From Strigamia acuminata (lineage: Eukaryota > Arthropoda > Chilopoda > Geophilomorpha > Linotaeniidae), in NCBI GenBank assembly GCA_949358305.1, contig OX442320.1, positions 12,232,259 through 12,254,865 of the forward strand: a DNA stretch of 22,607 nucleotides, in the 5' to 3' direction. Below, in pieces: positions 7,930-17,087 of the stretch. The translations under genes were made by a program, and so were the position numbers. How positions within the stretch are numbered: the stretch's first letter is position 1; the number at the start of each line of letters is the position of its first letter. The notes beneath the pieces were generated by a model. The model ran no database searches, was not told the origin of the DNA, and saw only the letters and a list, made by a program, of their open reading frames with translations.

Positions 7930-8136
7930 GCCTATTTATTAATTAATAAATTAATATTAATAATATTACGGTGAGTAGTAAAATGAACATGTTTGTTCTT
8001 GAGTTAGGTGTAATTATGAGTTTTTAACTTAATTTTTACGTATTTACTGGTCATGACAATTTGATATGTGCTGCAATTCCGGTCTTAAAAATTAACGGAT
8101 TAAAGTTATCCAATCTAATATTCATTCGATTTATGT
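7930..8136. other. AT-rich spacer
   Basis: AT-rich, with alternating TTAATAAATTAATATTAATAAT near 7940. No gene seen. Confidence 0.5.
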
Positions 8137-8375
8137 GAGAAAACCGGTCTGCCATCTATTGGATTTGGTGAGAACTTAATAAGTTCGTGGGAATAGTCCG
8201 AGACGGTGCCAGTGTATTCTGCGCAATATTCAGTGCCAATTTAAAACTATGAATTTATTTCTAGTTTTGATAAATTAATTTTTGCGCATTGAAAATAAGC
8301 GGACTGATGGTAACAAATCTAATTTTTAAACGTGTTACAGCTAAATGACGTAAATAACTTTACAGGTTAAGAGTC
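8137..8375 (+). repeat. Solo copy of the ~223-bp repeat
   Basis: Starts AAAACCGGTCTGCCATCTAT at ~8140, keeps the TAAGTTCGTGGG and GGTGCCAG parts and ends near AAATGACGTAAATAACTTTACAGG. It is more diverged than the tandem copies at 3321-3950, which suggests an older insertion. Confidence 0.85.
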
Positions 8376-8590
8376 GCTCAAGATATAGTCGGCGCTCGGG
8401 AAGTTCTACGAGACCTAATACGTGTAACTAAGGAATCGGTGAAACGTGATTAATCTTTTCTATCTTTTTATTTATTATTTGGAAACTAAAAAAAATGGGA
8501 AAAACAAACATCAACGCACGGACTATGAAAGAAATTTGAGGAATGTTGTTTGAAATAGTGTCGACGATAGCCACAACGCGCCACTATAGT
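8376..8590. other. Spacer, no gene seen
   Basis: AT-rich DNA with scattered stops in all frames. Confidence 0.5.
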
Positions 8591-8686
8591 CGTATGGTAT
8601 CGGATGACGTCATCAAATGCACCTGAGTCGACGCGAGAAGGAGAAATGGCGGAGAGCAGCACGACATCGAAGCGAGCTGAGTGAAG
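8590..8686 (+). promoter_or_regulatory. Promoter-like region and possible 5' exon before the RPC5 piece
   Basis: A full CRE/ATF site TGACGTCA lies at 8605-8612. About 35 bp later comes GAGAAATGGCGGAGAGC, a good start context that opens only 12 codons (MAESSTTSKRAE) before TGA. A strong donor AAG/GTGAGA follows at ~8687. This fits a 5' untranslated or leader exon joined to the RPC5 exons 600 bp downstream. No TATA box was seen. Confidence 0.4.
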
Positions 8687-8689
8687 GTG

Positions 8690-9300
8690 AGATTTTGTTT
8701 TAATTTTTACTTTAGCTTATCTGGCTATACTATGAGCATTTAGTTAAATGGTTTTTGAGTAAAGACAACACCACAAAATATTCAATGAGCGTGTTGACCG
8801 CACGCTTATTAAGTATTCAAAATTTAAATGTGCAATGTGCGGGTTCAAGATGGCGAACTCTTTGTTCCGTTTAGGCTTATGTTTTTCTCTTCTCGCGTGC
8901 TTAAATTAATTAGTCACTGTTATTTTGAGCATTTGTTTCTGTTTTCATATTTTTAATTTTTACAAAATTTTTACTTTGAGTTTTCTTTGCTGCTACATTT
9001 AATAATTTTCTTTGTTCTTTTTCTAGGAGGACTGAGTTTGTGTTTTGAGGACATGCAAGCTGCTTCGACGGCGAAAAAAGGACTGCGTGATCTTTATAAT
9101 TATTTTCAAATATTATTTTTCTTATTATTTTTACCGGCATAACTAGAGTCAATAGAATATTGAATATTCCATTCTATTGGTCCTAACCGATCGCAGCTCG
9201 TAATTATTTTTATAAATGGCGAAGCAGGAGCGTCGTTATCGTTTGTTAACATAGCTGCCTAGCGTTGACGCTCGCTACGGAAAATAAAAGTCGACGAGGT
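8690..9300. other. Presumed long first intron or spacer
   Basis: AT-rich. Holds AAGATGGCGAAC at ~8849 (YY1-like), a TTTTTCTAG acceptor-like site at ~9027, and an imperfect palindrome CAATAGAAT...ATTCTATTG at 9150-9179. No coding exon is supported. Confidence 0.4.
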
Positions 9301-9302
9301 AT

Positions 9303-10453
9303 AAAAATGGAGTGGATGATGCAAGCGTGGATCCAGTCGTGCAAGAAGCCTCTTTTTAAGCCTTTTTTTTAGTCTGACATTTTAAAATGCCATTTCAGAT
9401 TGATATGTTCCTGACCAAGTCTCTGAAGAAGCTGTACTTGCTTCAGCATCACGTTCGTCTCAAGCATGCGGCGCAGGACAAGGCGAATTTGACAAGGGCC
9501 AGAAATAAATCCCATACATCAAAAGGTGACGAAATGAGAATTAATACACGAATGACAGACAGTTTGTTTGATTCGATCTCGATTGCTCTGTAGATCGAGT
9601 TGGTATTCGAACTGGATTCTTGGGATTCGACGTACCACACGGGCAGCAGCGAGCACATCGCTCGCACCGTCGACGGCGGCTGCAAAAGCGACGAGAAAAA
9701 TTTCAACGGTCACGTCATGGATAAGCAAGTGAAGCAAACCGTCAAAGCGCTTCCGTGCTCCACCCGCTACGTCGTGGGATGTTTCGTAGACGGTAGCGAC
9801 GACGATGCCGAAAAGCCATTTTAATATTCGTCAATTGATGATTGAATTTTACAGGGGATGGTCCACGTGCACGGTATCGTGAAATTGCACTCCAGGTTCG
9901 ATTATCTCGATCGTTTTGACACGAAACAACGTGAAGAAAACCGATTCGACAATGATGAGAGTATTTCTTTAATTTTGAATTTTTATTCGTTGCATTTGAA
10001 ATTATTTTTATTTGTCAAAATCAGCCGCGTCGGACAAGCAGGGGTTGACGCAGCGGGTGATCGTTAAATTTGCCAATGCGGATAAGGAGAGGCCAAAAAG
10101 ATGTCGGATAAGGGTTTTATTCGGCACCAGCAAATCTTGGATGGCGACGAGACGACTACGCTCAAATTCTCATTCCGAAGGAAGCCGGCAATCGTCTTCA
10201 GCTCCCGAGACCCTCTCTCTGGCTCGGCAGAGCGCTCTACCGCTGGGGGACCAGATTCACGCGCTGCTTAAAAGTGGTAAAACAAAATTAGCGGCGATAT
10301 ATTTCGATTTTGCCTAAATTTTTTTTCCAATTTTTCTTTTGATTTTTTTTTAGCGAAGGTTATTAATTTGAGCGAAGACCTTTCGCTTTTATCCACCGAC
10401 GTAGATTCCGAAGTGGTGCTTCGTTTAGTGCATGAATGTTGGGTGATAAAAAG
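9303..10453 (+). pseudogene. POLR3E: RNA polymerase III subunit RPC5 (POLR3E), N-terminal part, frameshifted and truncated
   Basis: RPC5 sits in the RPC4/RPC5 dimer of Pol III, used in initiation and termination. Six exons match the family in order: 9303-9347 (VDDASVDPVVQE), 9399-9525 (IDMFLTKSLKKLYLLQHHVR), 9594-9785 (VELVFELDS-like start, NFNGHVMDKQ), 9855-9960 (VHVHGIVKLHSRFDYLDRFD), 10025-10276 (QRVIVKFANADKERPK, later LSLARQSALPLGDQIHALL), 10354-10453 (AKVINLSEDLSLL, ECWVIKR). Introns are 51, 68, 69, 64 and 77 bp; the 4/5 and 5/6 junctions keep phase. Defects: no ATG in frame for exon 1 (the ATG at 9307 is off by one), exon 2/3 junction out of phase, and exon 5 needs three frames (GFIRHQQILDGDE, then DDYAQILIPKEAGNRLQLP at 10151-10207). 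About 270 codons are present, against roughly 700 in the family. No later exon is seen downstream. Confidence 0.75.
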
Positions 10454-11329
10454 GTGAGAGTGCATTAAAAATAAAAAGTAAACCCAAATAAATAAATAAA
10501 TAAATAAATAAAACAAATGAAAAAACTCAACCAATTATGCATTTTTGACAATTTTTCTTTGCATTTTTTCTTTTCTTTCTTTCTCTTCTAAATTAAAAAA
10601 AAAATTCTCTTTTAATTTTCGTTCTTTTTATAAAAATAATTTTCCATATTGATTTTCATAATTATTTTCAAATATTATTTTTCATACTATTTTAATGAGG
10701 AATTTAGATTTGCATCAAGTTTTCTAGTTGCTCCGTTAATTTTTAACAAACGATTTTTCCGATTATTTCAATTGTATTTTTCTATATTTTTTTCACGATC
10801 CAGCGACGTCGAGATGAGTACGGTTTAAGAGAAACTTCGTGCTAAGGAAAAATGGATTTATCTAATAAAATGGAATTTGACAAACTACTAATATTCTCTT
10901 TTTTAGATGTGAGAGTATTCCGAAAACGGAAATCCAATCTATCCATTGGCACTTGTGTTTTAGGTTTAAGAATTTTGAATTTCGAACGGTCCATTCCCTA
11001 GTGACAAAATAACATTGTCGTTTTGATTTGATGATAAATCTCACGTGATTACAAACTTAACCAATGAAATTCAAATCGTAATTTCAGTTATGTTTTGAAA
11101 ATCGGGGCTTTTTTCATCAGGAGTTCTTAGCACAGGAGCGAACGACGATGACTGTCACGTGAATTGAAACTCATCTAATCACGGAGCAGCATTATCATCA
11201 TGTGATTTAATTCGCCAATCAAACCAAATAGGAAAAGCCGTTGTTCCATTTGAACTTTGAACTTATGAGAGAATGGACGTGTTTCTGACGAGAAGAAGAA
11301 ATTAACGGCAAGTAATACTTTATAAATCT
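10454..11329. other. AT-rich spacer with a microsatellite and a degenerate 570-bp-repeat start
   Basis: An (AAAT)n run lies at 10486-10513, then long T-rich tracts. A weak coding-like stretch at ~10804-10875 (DVEMSTV, stop, EKLRAKEKWIYLIKW) follows an AG but is not enough to call. At ~11100-11150 a short diverged copy of the 570-bp repeat start (CAGGAGTTCTTAGCACAGGA) precedes an E-box CACGTG (~11157) and CCAAT. Confidence 0.45.
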
Positions 11330-11694
11330 ATTATCGGGGTTTTTTTCCAGGGGGGGTTCTTAGCACAGGAGTGGACGACCTGCGTTACTTATGTTATTAT
11401 TTTGAGGAGGTTGTTCGCTGATGTTAAGGGGGGTTGGGGAGAATTGCGAGGTATTGTTAGTTGTTAGCCGGGGAATTATCGTTAGACGAGGGCGGGCCTA
11501 CGGGTTAGGTAGCACGAGCTTAGTGTAGGCAAGATGAAGTAGCGACCAATTTTAGATGGACCAGAAGGAGCTACGTATCTGGGGATAGTTGGGAAGGGAG
11601 ATAGGTTAGAGTTAGGTGGCATTTTAAATTTTAAGTTCTTAATTTTTTTTAAAAAATTAGTTTATTAATGTGTTTTTCTTCTTTTTTTCTTTTC

Positions 11695-11730
11695 ATGTTG
11701 ACTGCATTCACGGAACAGGAAATTGAACAG
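11695..11730 (+). other. Candidate repeated coding exon, copy 1
   Basis: After a T-rich tract, ATG opens a 12-codon frame MLTAFTEQEIEQ that ends exactly at a donor (CAG/GTTTGTGTG). The FTEQEIEQ pattern is reminiscent of the N-terminus of EF-hand light chains or calmodulin-like proteins, but this is a very short match. Four more copies follow at the same place in each 570-bp unit. Confidence 0.3.
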
Positions 11731-12264
11731 GTTTGTGTGTTACGTAAGTTTTGAAACGTTAGTGGCGTAAAAATCGAATTTTTTTTCCATGTTTGATGAC
11801 CTCGCCATTGTAGAAGGAAATTTGAAGTTTGGAGTTTGGACTAGTTGTTGGACACTGCATCATTAGACAAGAGCACTTAAAAGGTAACAAGTCTTTTTTT
11901 TTTAATCCATTGGGGACTTTTTCCAGGGGGGGTTCTTAGCACAGGGGTGGACGACCTGCGTAATTTACGTCATTATTTTGAGGAGGTTGTTCGCTGATGT
12001 TAAGGGGGGTTGGGGAGAATTGCGAGGTATTGTTAGTTGTTAGCCGGGGAATTATCGTTAGACGAGGGCGGGCCTACGGGTTAGGTAGCATGAGTTTAGC
12101 GTAGGCAAGATGAAGTAGCAACCAATTTTAGGTGGATCAGAAGGAGCTACTTATCTGGGGATAGTCGGGAAGGGAGATAGAATAGAGTAAGGCGGAATTT
12201 TAAATCTTAAATTCTTAATTGGTTTTTTTAAATTTGTTTATAATTTTTTTTTGTTTTTCTTTTC

Positions 12265-12300
12265 ATGTTCACTGAATTCACGGAACAGGAAATTGAACAG
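12265..12300 (+). other. Candidate repeated coding exon, copy 2
   Basis: MFTEFTEQEIEQ, donor CAG/GTATGTGTG. Confidence 0.3.
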
Positions 12301-12834
12301 GTATGTGTGTTACGGAAGTTTTGAAACGTCAGTGGTGTAAAAATTGAAATTTATTTTCCATGTTTGATGAGCTCGCCATCGTAGAAAAAAATTTTAAGTT
12401 GGAACTAGTTGGAGACACAGCATCATTAGACATGAGCACCTAAAACTAAAAGGTAATAAGTGTTTTTCTAATCCGTTGGAGATTTTTTCCAGGGGGGTTC
12501 TTAGCATAGGAGTGGACGACCTGCATTACTTATGTCATTATTTTGAGGAGGTTGTTTGCTGATTTTAAGGGGGGTTGGGAGAATTGCGAGGTATTGTTAG
12601 ATGTTAGCCGGGGAATTATCGTTAGACGAGGGCGGGCCTACGGGTTAGGTAACATGAGTTTAGTGTAGGCAAGATGAAGTAGCGACCAATTTTAGATGGA
12701 CCAGAAGGAGCTACTTATCTGGGGATAGTCGGGAAGGGAGATAGGATAGTTAGGTGGCATTTTAAATTTTAAGTTCTTAATTTTTTTTTTTAAATTTGTT
12801 TATTAATGTTTTTTTTCTTTCTTTTTTTCTTTTC

Positions 12835-12870
12835 ATGTTGACTGAATTCACGGAACAGGAAATTGAACAG
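12835..12870 (+). other. Candidate repeated coding exon, copy 3
   Basis: MLTEFTEQEIEQ, donor CAG/GTACGTGTG. Confidence 0.3.
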
Positions 12871-13390
12871 GTACGTGTGTTACATAAGTTTTGAAACGTT
12901 AGTGGCGTAAAAATCGAAATTTTTTTTCCATGTTTGATGACCTCGCCATTGTAGAAGGAAATTTGGAGTTTGGACCATAGTTGTTGGACACTGCATCATT
13001 AGACACGAGCACTTAAAAGGTAACGAGTGTTTTTTTTAATCCATTGGGGACTTTTTCCAGGGGGGGTTCTTAGCACAGGGGTGGACGACCTGCGTAATTT
13101 ACGTCATTATTTTAAGGAGGTTGTTCGCTTATGTTAAGGGGGGTTGGGAGAATTGCGAGGTATTGTTAGTTGTTAGCCGGGGAATTATCGTTAGACGAGG
13201 GCGGGCCTACGGGTTAGGTAACATGAGTTTAGTGTAGGCAAGATGAAGTAGCGACCAATTTTAGATGGACCAGAAGGAGCTACTTATCTGGGGATAGTCG
13301 GGAAGGAAGATAGAATAGTTAGGCAGCATTTTGAATTTTAAATTCTTAATTGGTTTTTTAAAATTTGTTTATTAATTTTTTTTTCTTTTC

Positions 13391-13426
13391 ATGTTGACTG
13401 CATTCACGGAACAGGAAATTGAACAG
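13391..13426 (+). other. Candidate repeated coding exon, copy 4
   Basis: MLTAFTEQEIEQ, donor CAG/GTATGTGTG. Confidence 0.3.
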
Positions 13427-13919
13427 GTATGTGTGTTCCGTAAGTTTTGAAACGTCAGTGGCATAAAAATTAATTTTTTTTTCATGTTTGATGGCTTCGC
13501 CATTTTAGAAGGAAATTTGAAGTTTAGACTAGTTAGAGACACAGCATCATTAGACATGAGCACTTAGAAGGTAACATTTTTTTTTCTTAATCCATAGGGG
13601 ATTTTTTCCAGGGGGGTTCTTAGCATAGGAGCGGACGACCTGCATTACTTATGTCATTATTTTGAGGAGGTTGTTCGCTGATGTTAAGGGGGGTTGGGAG
13701 AATTACGAGGTATTGTTATTTGGGGAATTATCGTTAGATGGAGGCCGGGTCTTCGGGTTAGGTAGCAAGAGTTTAGTGTAGGCAAGATGAAGTAGCAACC
13801 AATTTTAGATGAACCAGAAATGGCTACTTATCTGGGGATAGTCGGGAAGGGACAGTTAGGATTTAGCTGCAGTTTTTATTTTTTTATTAATTGGTTTACT
13901 AATGTTAGTTTTTATTTTC

Positions 13920-13955
13920 ATGTCGACTAAACCTGCGGAATAGGAAAGTTAAAAG
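13920..13955 (+). pseudogene. Candidate repeated exon, copy 5, decayed
   Basis: The ATG remains, but the frame reads MSTKPAE and stops at TAG; a donor-like AAAAGGTAAG remains after it. Decay matches the general divergence of this last unit. Confidence 0.3.
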
Positions 13956-14224
13956 GTAAGTATTGTATGATGTAAGTTTTGCAACTTTTTCATGTTTGAT
14001 GACGTCGCGATGTGTAAACTGAAAAGGAAATTTAACGTTTAAAATGTTGCTGCTCGTCATTATTAGAAATCAACACTTAAAGGGTTCTTAGCAAAGAAGT
14101 GAACAACCTGTGTTTATAAAATTAAAAATTTGAAACACTTCCGGAAAACCTTCGCCATTTTCGCAATAGGTGGCGTGCCCAGTCTAGCATGGAAAATCAA
14201 TTTATTGCATCTAAACCTTTCAAA

Positions 14225-14930
14225 TCAATATACTTGTCGAGCTGTCATCAAAGCGAGATCTTTCATTCGTTTTAATTCATCGTACTCGTCTAATTTTCCC
14301 GACTCCAAGAGCTAAGAATTCTCCCACAGTTGAGCGCGAACACACTTCGACAGCAGAACAGCGTTCAAACACAGCTTGCAATCATCCCGCGAAGCAAAAA
14401 CAAAATACCTAAATTAAATACACATAAATTAAAAAAAATAAAAAACAATTTAAAGAAATGCTCATATGAAGACCACATTTAGAAATTCGTTGACTAACGC
14501 GCATAATTTTAAAAAATCCTGGTATAATCTCGAAAATTGGACGCCAATAATTCCTAAACTCGTTTGAATCAAACTGAAATTGATGACGCAACGTTACTTT
14601 CCACTGGTCGCATTTCGTCGCCGACTTTAACATTTATGGCTCGCAAATTGTCGTAACTCAACCATTTTCCGATCTACAAACGAAATGGAGTAATAAATAA
14701 CTAGACCTTCGATTCGGTACGCAATTTATGTCATCCGCATTCGGAATAATGGTGGAGATGGCCAAAAATCGTATCCTATCCCCGTCATGTGTAACATCTT
14801 AATCCTGCTCACAACCGCATCTAATGTGTGTTCACGAGACTCACAATTGAGAAGTTTTCCCATGAAATATTTGACAAATTTAAGTTGCTGTTGTTGGAAT
14901 TGTTTCTGCATATTGATTTCCGCGATTCGT
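14225..14930 (-). pseudogene. HFM1: HFM1/MER3-like DNA helicase, C-terminal (Sec63-domain) pieces with a stop and a frameshift
   Basis: HFM1/MER3 is a meiotic Ski2-like helicase that promotes crossovers. Read on the minus strand. Piece 1, 14930-14726: LKFVKYFMGKLLNCESREHT, LDAVVSRIKML, ending TGA/TAA-rich, consistent with the winged-helix to Sec63 linker. Piece 2, 14673-14478 after acceptor GTTTGTAG: IGKWLSYDNLRAINVKVGDE, then in a shifted frame QWKVTLRHQFQF and FFKIMRVSQRISK. Piece 3, 14408-14225 after acceptor TTTAATTTAG: YFVFASRDDCKLCLNAV, LLSKCVRAQLWENS, a TAG at 14312-14314, then in frame LLESGKLDEYDELKRMKDLA and a final TGA at 14225. The RIS(K)...LNAVLLSKC...LWENS spacing matches the Sec63 domain of HFM1 as I recall it. 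The helicase domains are absent: at 14931 the sequence turns into the 223-bp repeat. HELQ or another Sec63 helicase is possible. Confidence 0.55.
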
Positions 14931-15613
14931 CGCCAGATGACCACCCGATATTCTGGCATGTTAATGGCGTAATCTTACAATAATTCAAATAAAAATTAGA
15001 TTTATTACAAGAAACCCGTTAATATTAGTACATAATAAAAACCTGAAAATAAAATAGTTTTGATAAATCGGAATCATACTCCAAAAGCCCTGGCGCCATC
15101 TCGGACAATTTCCAAGAACTTGCAAAGTTCAGACGAAATCCGCCAGATGGCCACCCGATATTCTGGCATGTTAATGACGTAATCTTACAATAACTCAAAT
15201 AAAAATTAGATTTATTACAAGAAACCTGGTAATTCCATTGCGCTAATATTAGTACATAATAAAAACCTGAAAATAAAATCGTTTTGATAAATTGGAATCA
15301 TACTCTAAAAGCCCTGGCGCCATCTCGGACAATTTCCAAGAACTTGCAAAGTTCATACGAAATCCGCCAGATGGCTGCCCGATATTCTGGCATGTTAATG
15401 ACGTAATCTTACAATAACTCAAATAAAAATTAGATTTATTACGATAATTTCGTGTATTTTCATTGCACTAATATTAGTACTTAATAAAAACGTGGAAACA
15501 AAATCGTTTTGATAAATCTGAATAACTCCAAAAGCCCTGGCGCCATCTCGGGCAATTTCCATAAACTTGCAAAGTTCAGACGAAATCCGCTAGATGGCAA
15601 CCTGATATTCTGA
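14931..15613 (-). repeat. ~223-bp repeat family, reverse-strand tandem copies
   Basis: The reverse-strand core (CGCCAGATGGCCACCCGATA) recurs at 14931, 15141, 15365 and 15588 (spacings 210, 224, 223). Each unit carries GCCCTGGCGCCATCTCGG and AACTTGCAAAGTTCAGACGAAATC, the reverse complements of parts of the forward copies at 3056-3950. The homology runs over the whole unit. The array is joined directly to the helicase piece on the left and to the minisatellite on the right. Confidence 0.9.
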
Positions 15614-16310
15614 CATCGATTTTATAGCAAAAACATCGGTTTTATAGCAAAAACCCCGATTTTATAGCAAAACATCGATTTTATAGCTAAAAACATTGTT
15701 TTTTTTTAGCTAAAAACATTGTTTTTTTTTAGCTAAAATAATGGTTTTTAAATAAAAATATTGATTTTATAGCTAAACACATCGATTTTGTGGCTAAAGA
15801 CATCGATTTTATAGGAAAAACATCGATTTTACAACTAAAAACATCAATTTTACAACTAAAAACATCGATTTTACAACTAAAAACATCGATTTTACAACTA
15901 AAAACATCGATTTCACAACTAAAAACATCGATTTTATAGCTAAAACATAGATTTTGATTGCAGAAACATCAATTTTATAGCTAAAAACATTAATTTTATA
16001 GCTAAAAACATTAATTTTATAGCTAAAAACATCGATTTTATAACTAAAAATATCGATTTTATAGCTAAAACATAGATTTTGATTGCAGAAACATTGATTT
16101 TATAACTAAAAACATCGATTTTTTAGCTATAAACATTGATCTTATTGTAGAAACATCAATTTATAGCTAAAAACATCGTTTTTTTTTAGCTAAAAACACC
16201 GTTTTTTTTTTTAGCTAAAATAATGCTTTTATAAATAAAAACATCGATTTTATAGCTGAACACCTAACCTATGAGTAGAAACATCGATTTTATAGCTAAA
16301 CGCCTAACCT
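15614..16310. repeat. 21-bp minisatellite, subfamily A (ATCGATTTTATAGCTAAAAAC)
   Basis: About 33 units, variable in length (19-22 bp) and sequence, with ACAACT and GATTGCAGAAACATC variants. It starts directly after the last 223-bp copy. Near its end the unit CACCTAACCTATGAGTAGAAA marks the change to subfamily B. Confidence 0.92.
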
Positions 16311-17085
16311 ATGGGTAGAAAGATCGTTTTTATGGGGAGAAAGATCGTTTTTATGGGGAGAAAGATCGATTTTATGGGCAGAAAGATCGTTTTTATGGGC
16401 AGAAAGATTGTTTTTATGGGCAGAAAGATCGTTTTTATGGGCAGAAAGATCGTTTTTATGGGCAGAAAGATCGTTTTCATGGGCAGAATGATCGTTTTCA
16501 TGGGCAGAAAGATCGTTTTCATGGGCAGAATGATCGTTTTTGGGCAGAATGATCGTTTTTATGGGCAGAAAGATCGTTTTCATGGGCAGAATGATCGTTT
16601 TCATGGGCAGAAAGATCGTTTTCATGGGCAGAATGATCGTTTTTGGGCAGAATGATCGTTTTTATGGGCAGAAAGATTGTTTTTATGGGCAGAAAGATCG
16701 TTTTTATGGGCAGAAAGATCGTTTTTATGGGCAGAAAGATCGTTTTTATGGGCAGAAAGATCGTTTTTATGGGCAGAAAGATCGTTTTCATGGGCAGAAA
16801 GATCGTTTTCATGGGTAGAAAGATCGTTTTCATGGGCAGTAAGATCGTTTTTATGGGCAGAAAGATCGTTTTTATGGGCAGAAAGATCGTTTTTATGGGC
16901 AGAAAGATCGTTTTCATGGGCAGAAAGATCGTTTTCATGGGCAGTAAGGTCGTTTTCATGGTTAGAAAGATCGTTTTCATGGGCAGAACGATCGTTTTTA
17001 TGTGCAGAAACCGTTTTTATGGGCAGAAACCGTTTTTATGGGCAGAAACATCGTTTTTATGGGCAGAAACATCGATTGCATAGAA
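16311..17085. repeat. 21-bp minisatellite, subfamily B (GGGCAGAAAGATCGTTTTTAT)
   Basis: About 36 units of almost exactly 21 bp, so that several frames stay open on both strands (MGRKIVF heptads in one). Position-by-position it is the same 21-bp frame as subfamily A (GCTAAAAACATCGATTTTAT against GGCAGAAAGATCGTTTTTAT). Copies are more alike than in A, so B expanded more recently. Confidence 0.93.
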
Positions 17086-17087
17086 TT

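Larger units (their letters stand above)
11330..14095. repeat. ~570-bp tandem repeat, five units plus a partial
   Basis: The anchor GGTTCTTAGCA recurs at 11355, 11931, 12496, 13065, 13615 and 14083 (spacings 576, 565, 569, 550, 468). Each unit runs: TTTTTCCAGGGGGG, the anchor, GTGGACGACCTGCGT, a GC-rich part (GACGAGGGCGGGCCTACGGG), GGAGCTACTTATCTGGGGATAG, a T-rich tract, and an ATG-led 36-bp segment ending in a splice donor. The last unit has lost about 20% of its length and is the most diverged. A short diverged start also occurs at ~11100. Confidence 0.93.

Noticed and set aside
9449-9737. Minus-strand frames across the RPC5 exons
   Set aside because: They run over exon-intron borders of the plus-strand RPC5 match and show no family motif.
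14130-14315. 61-codon plus-strand frame
   Set aside because: It lies opposite the Sec63-like minus-strand coding piece, which has the recognisable motif.
16262-16320. CCTAACCT resembling the arthropod TTAGG telomere repeat
   Set aside because: Only about one and a half units occur, twice, inside minisatellite units. Not a telomere array.
15614-17085. Regular short repeats suggesting a CRISPR array
   Set aside because: There are no unique spacers between repeats, units are directly adjacent, and the genome is eukaryotic.
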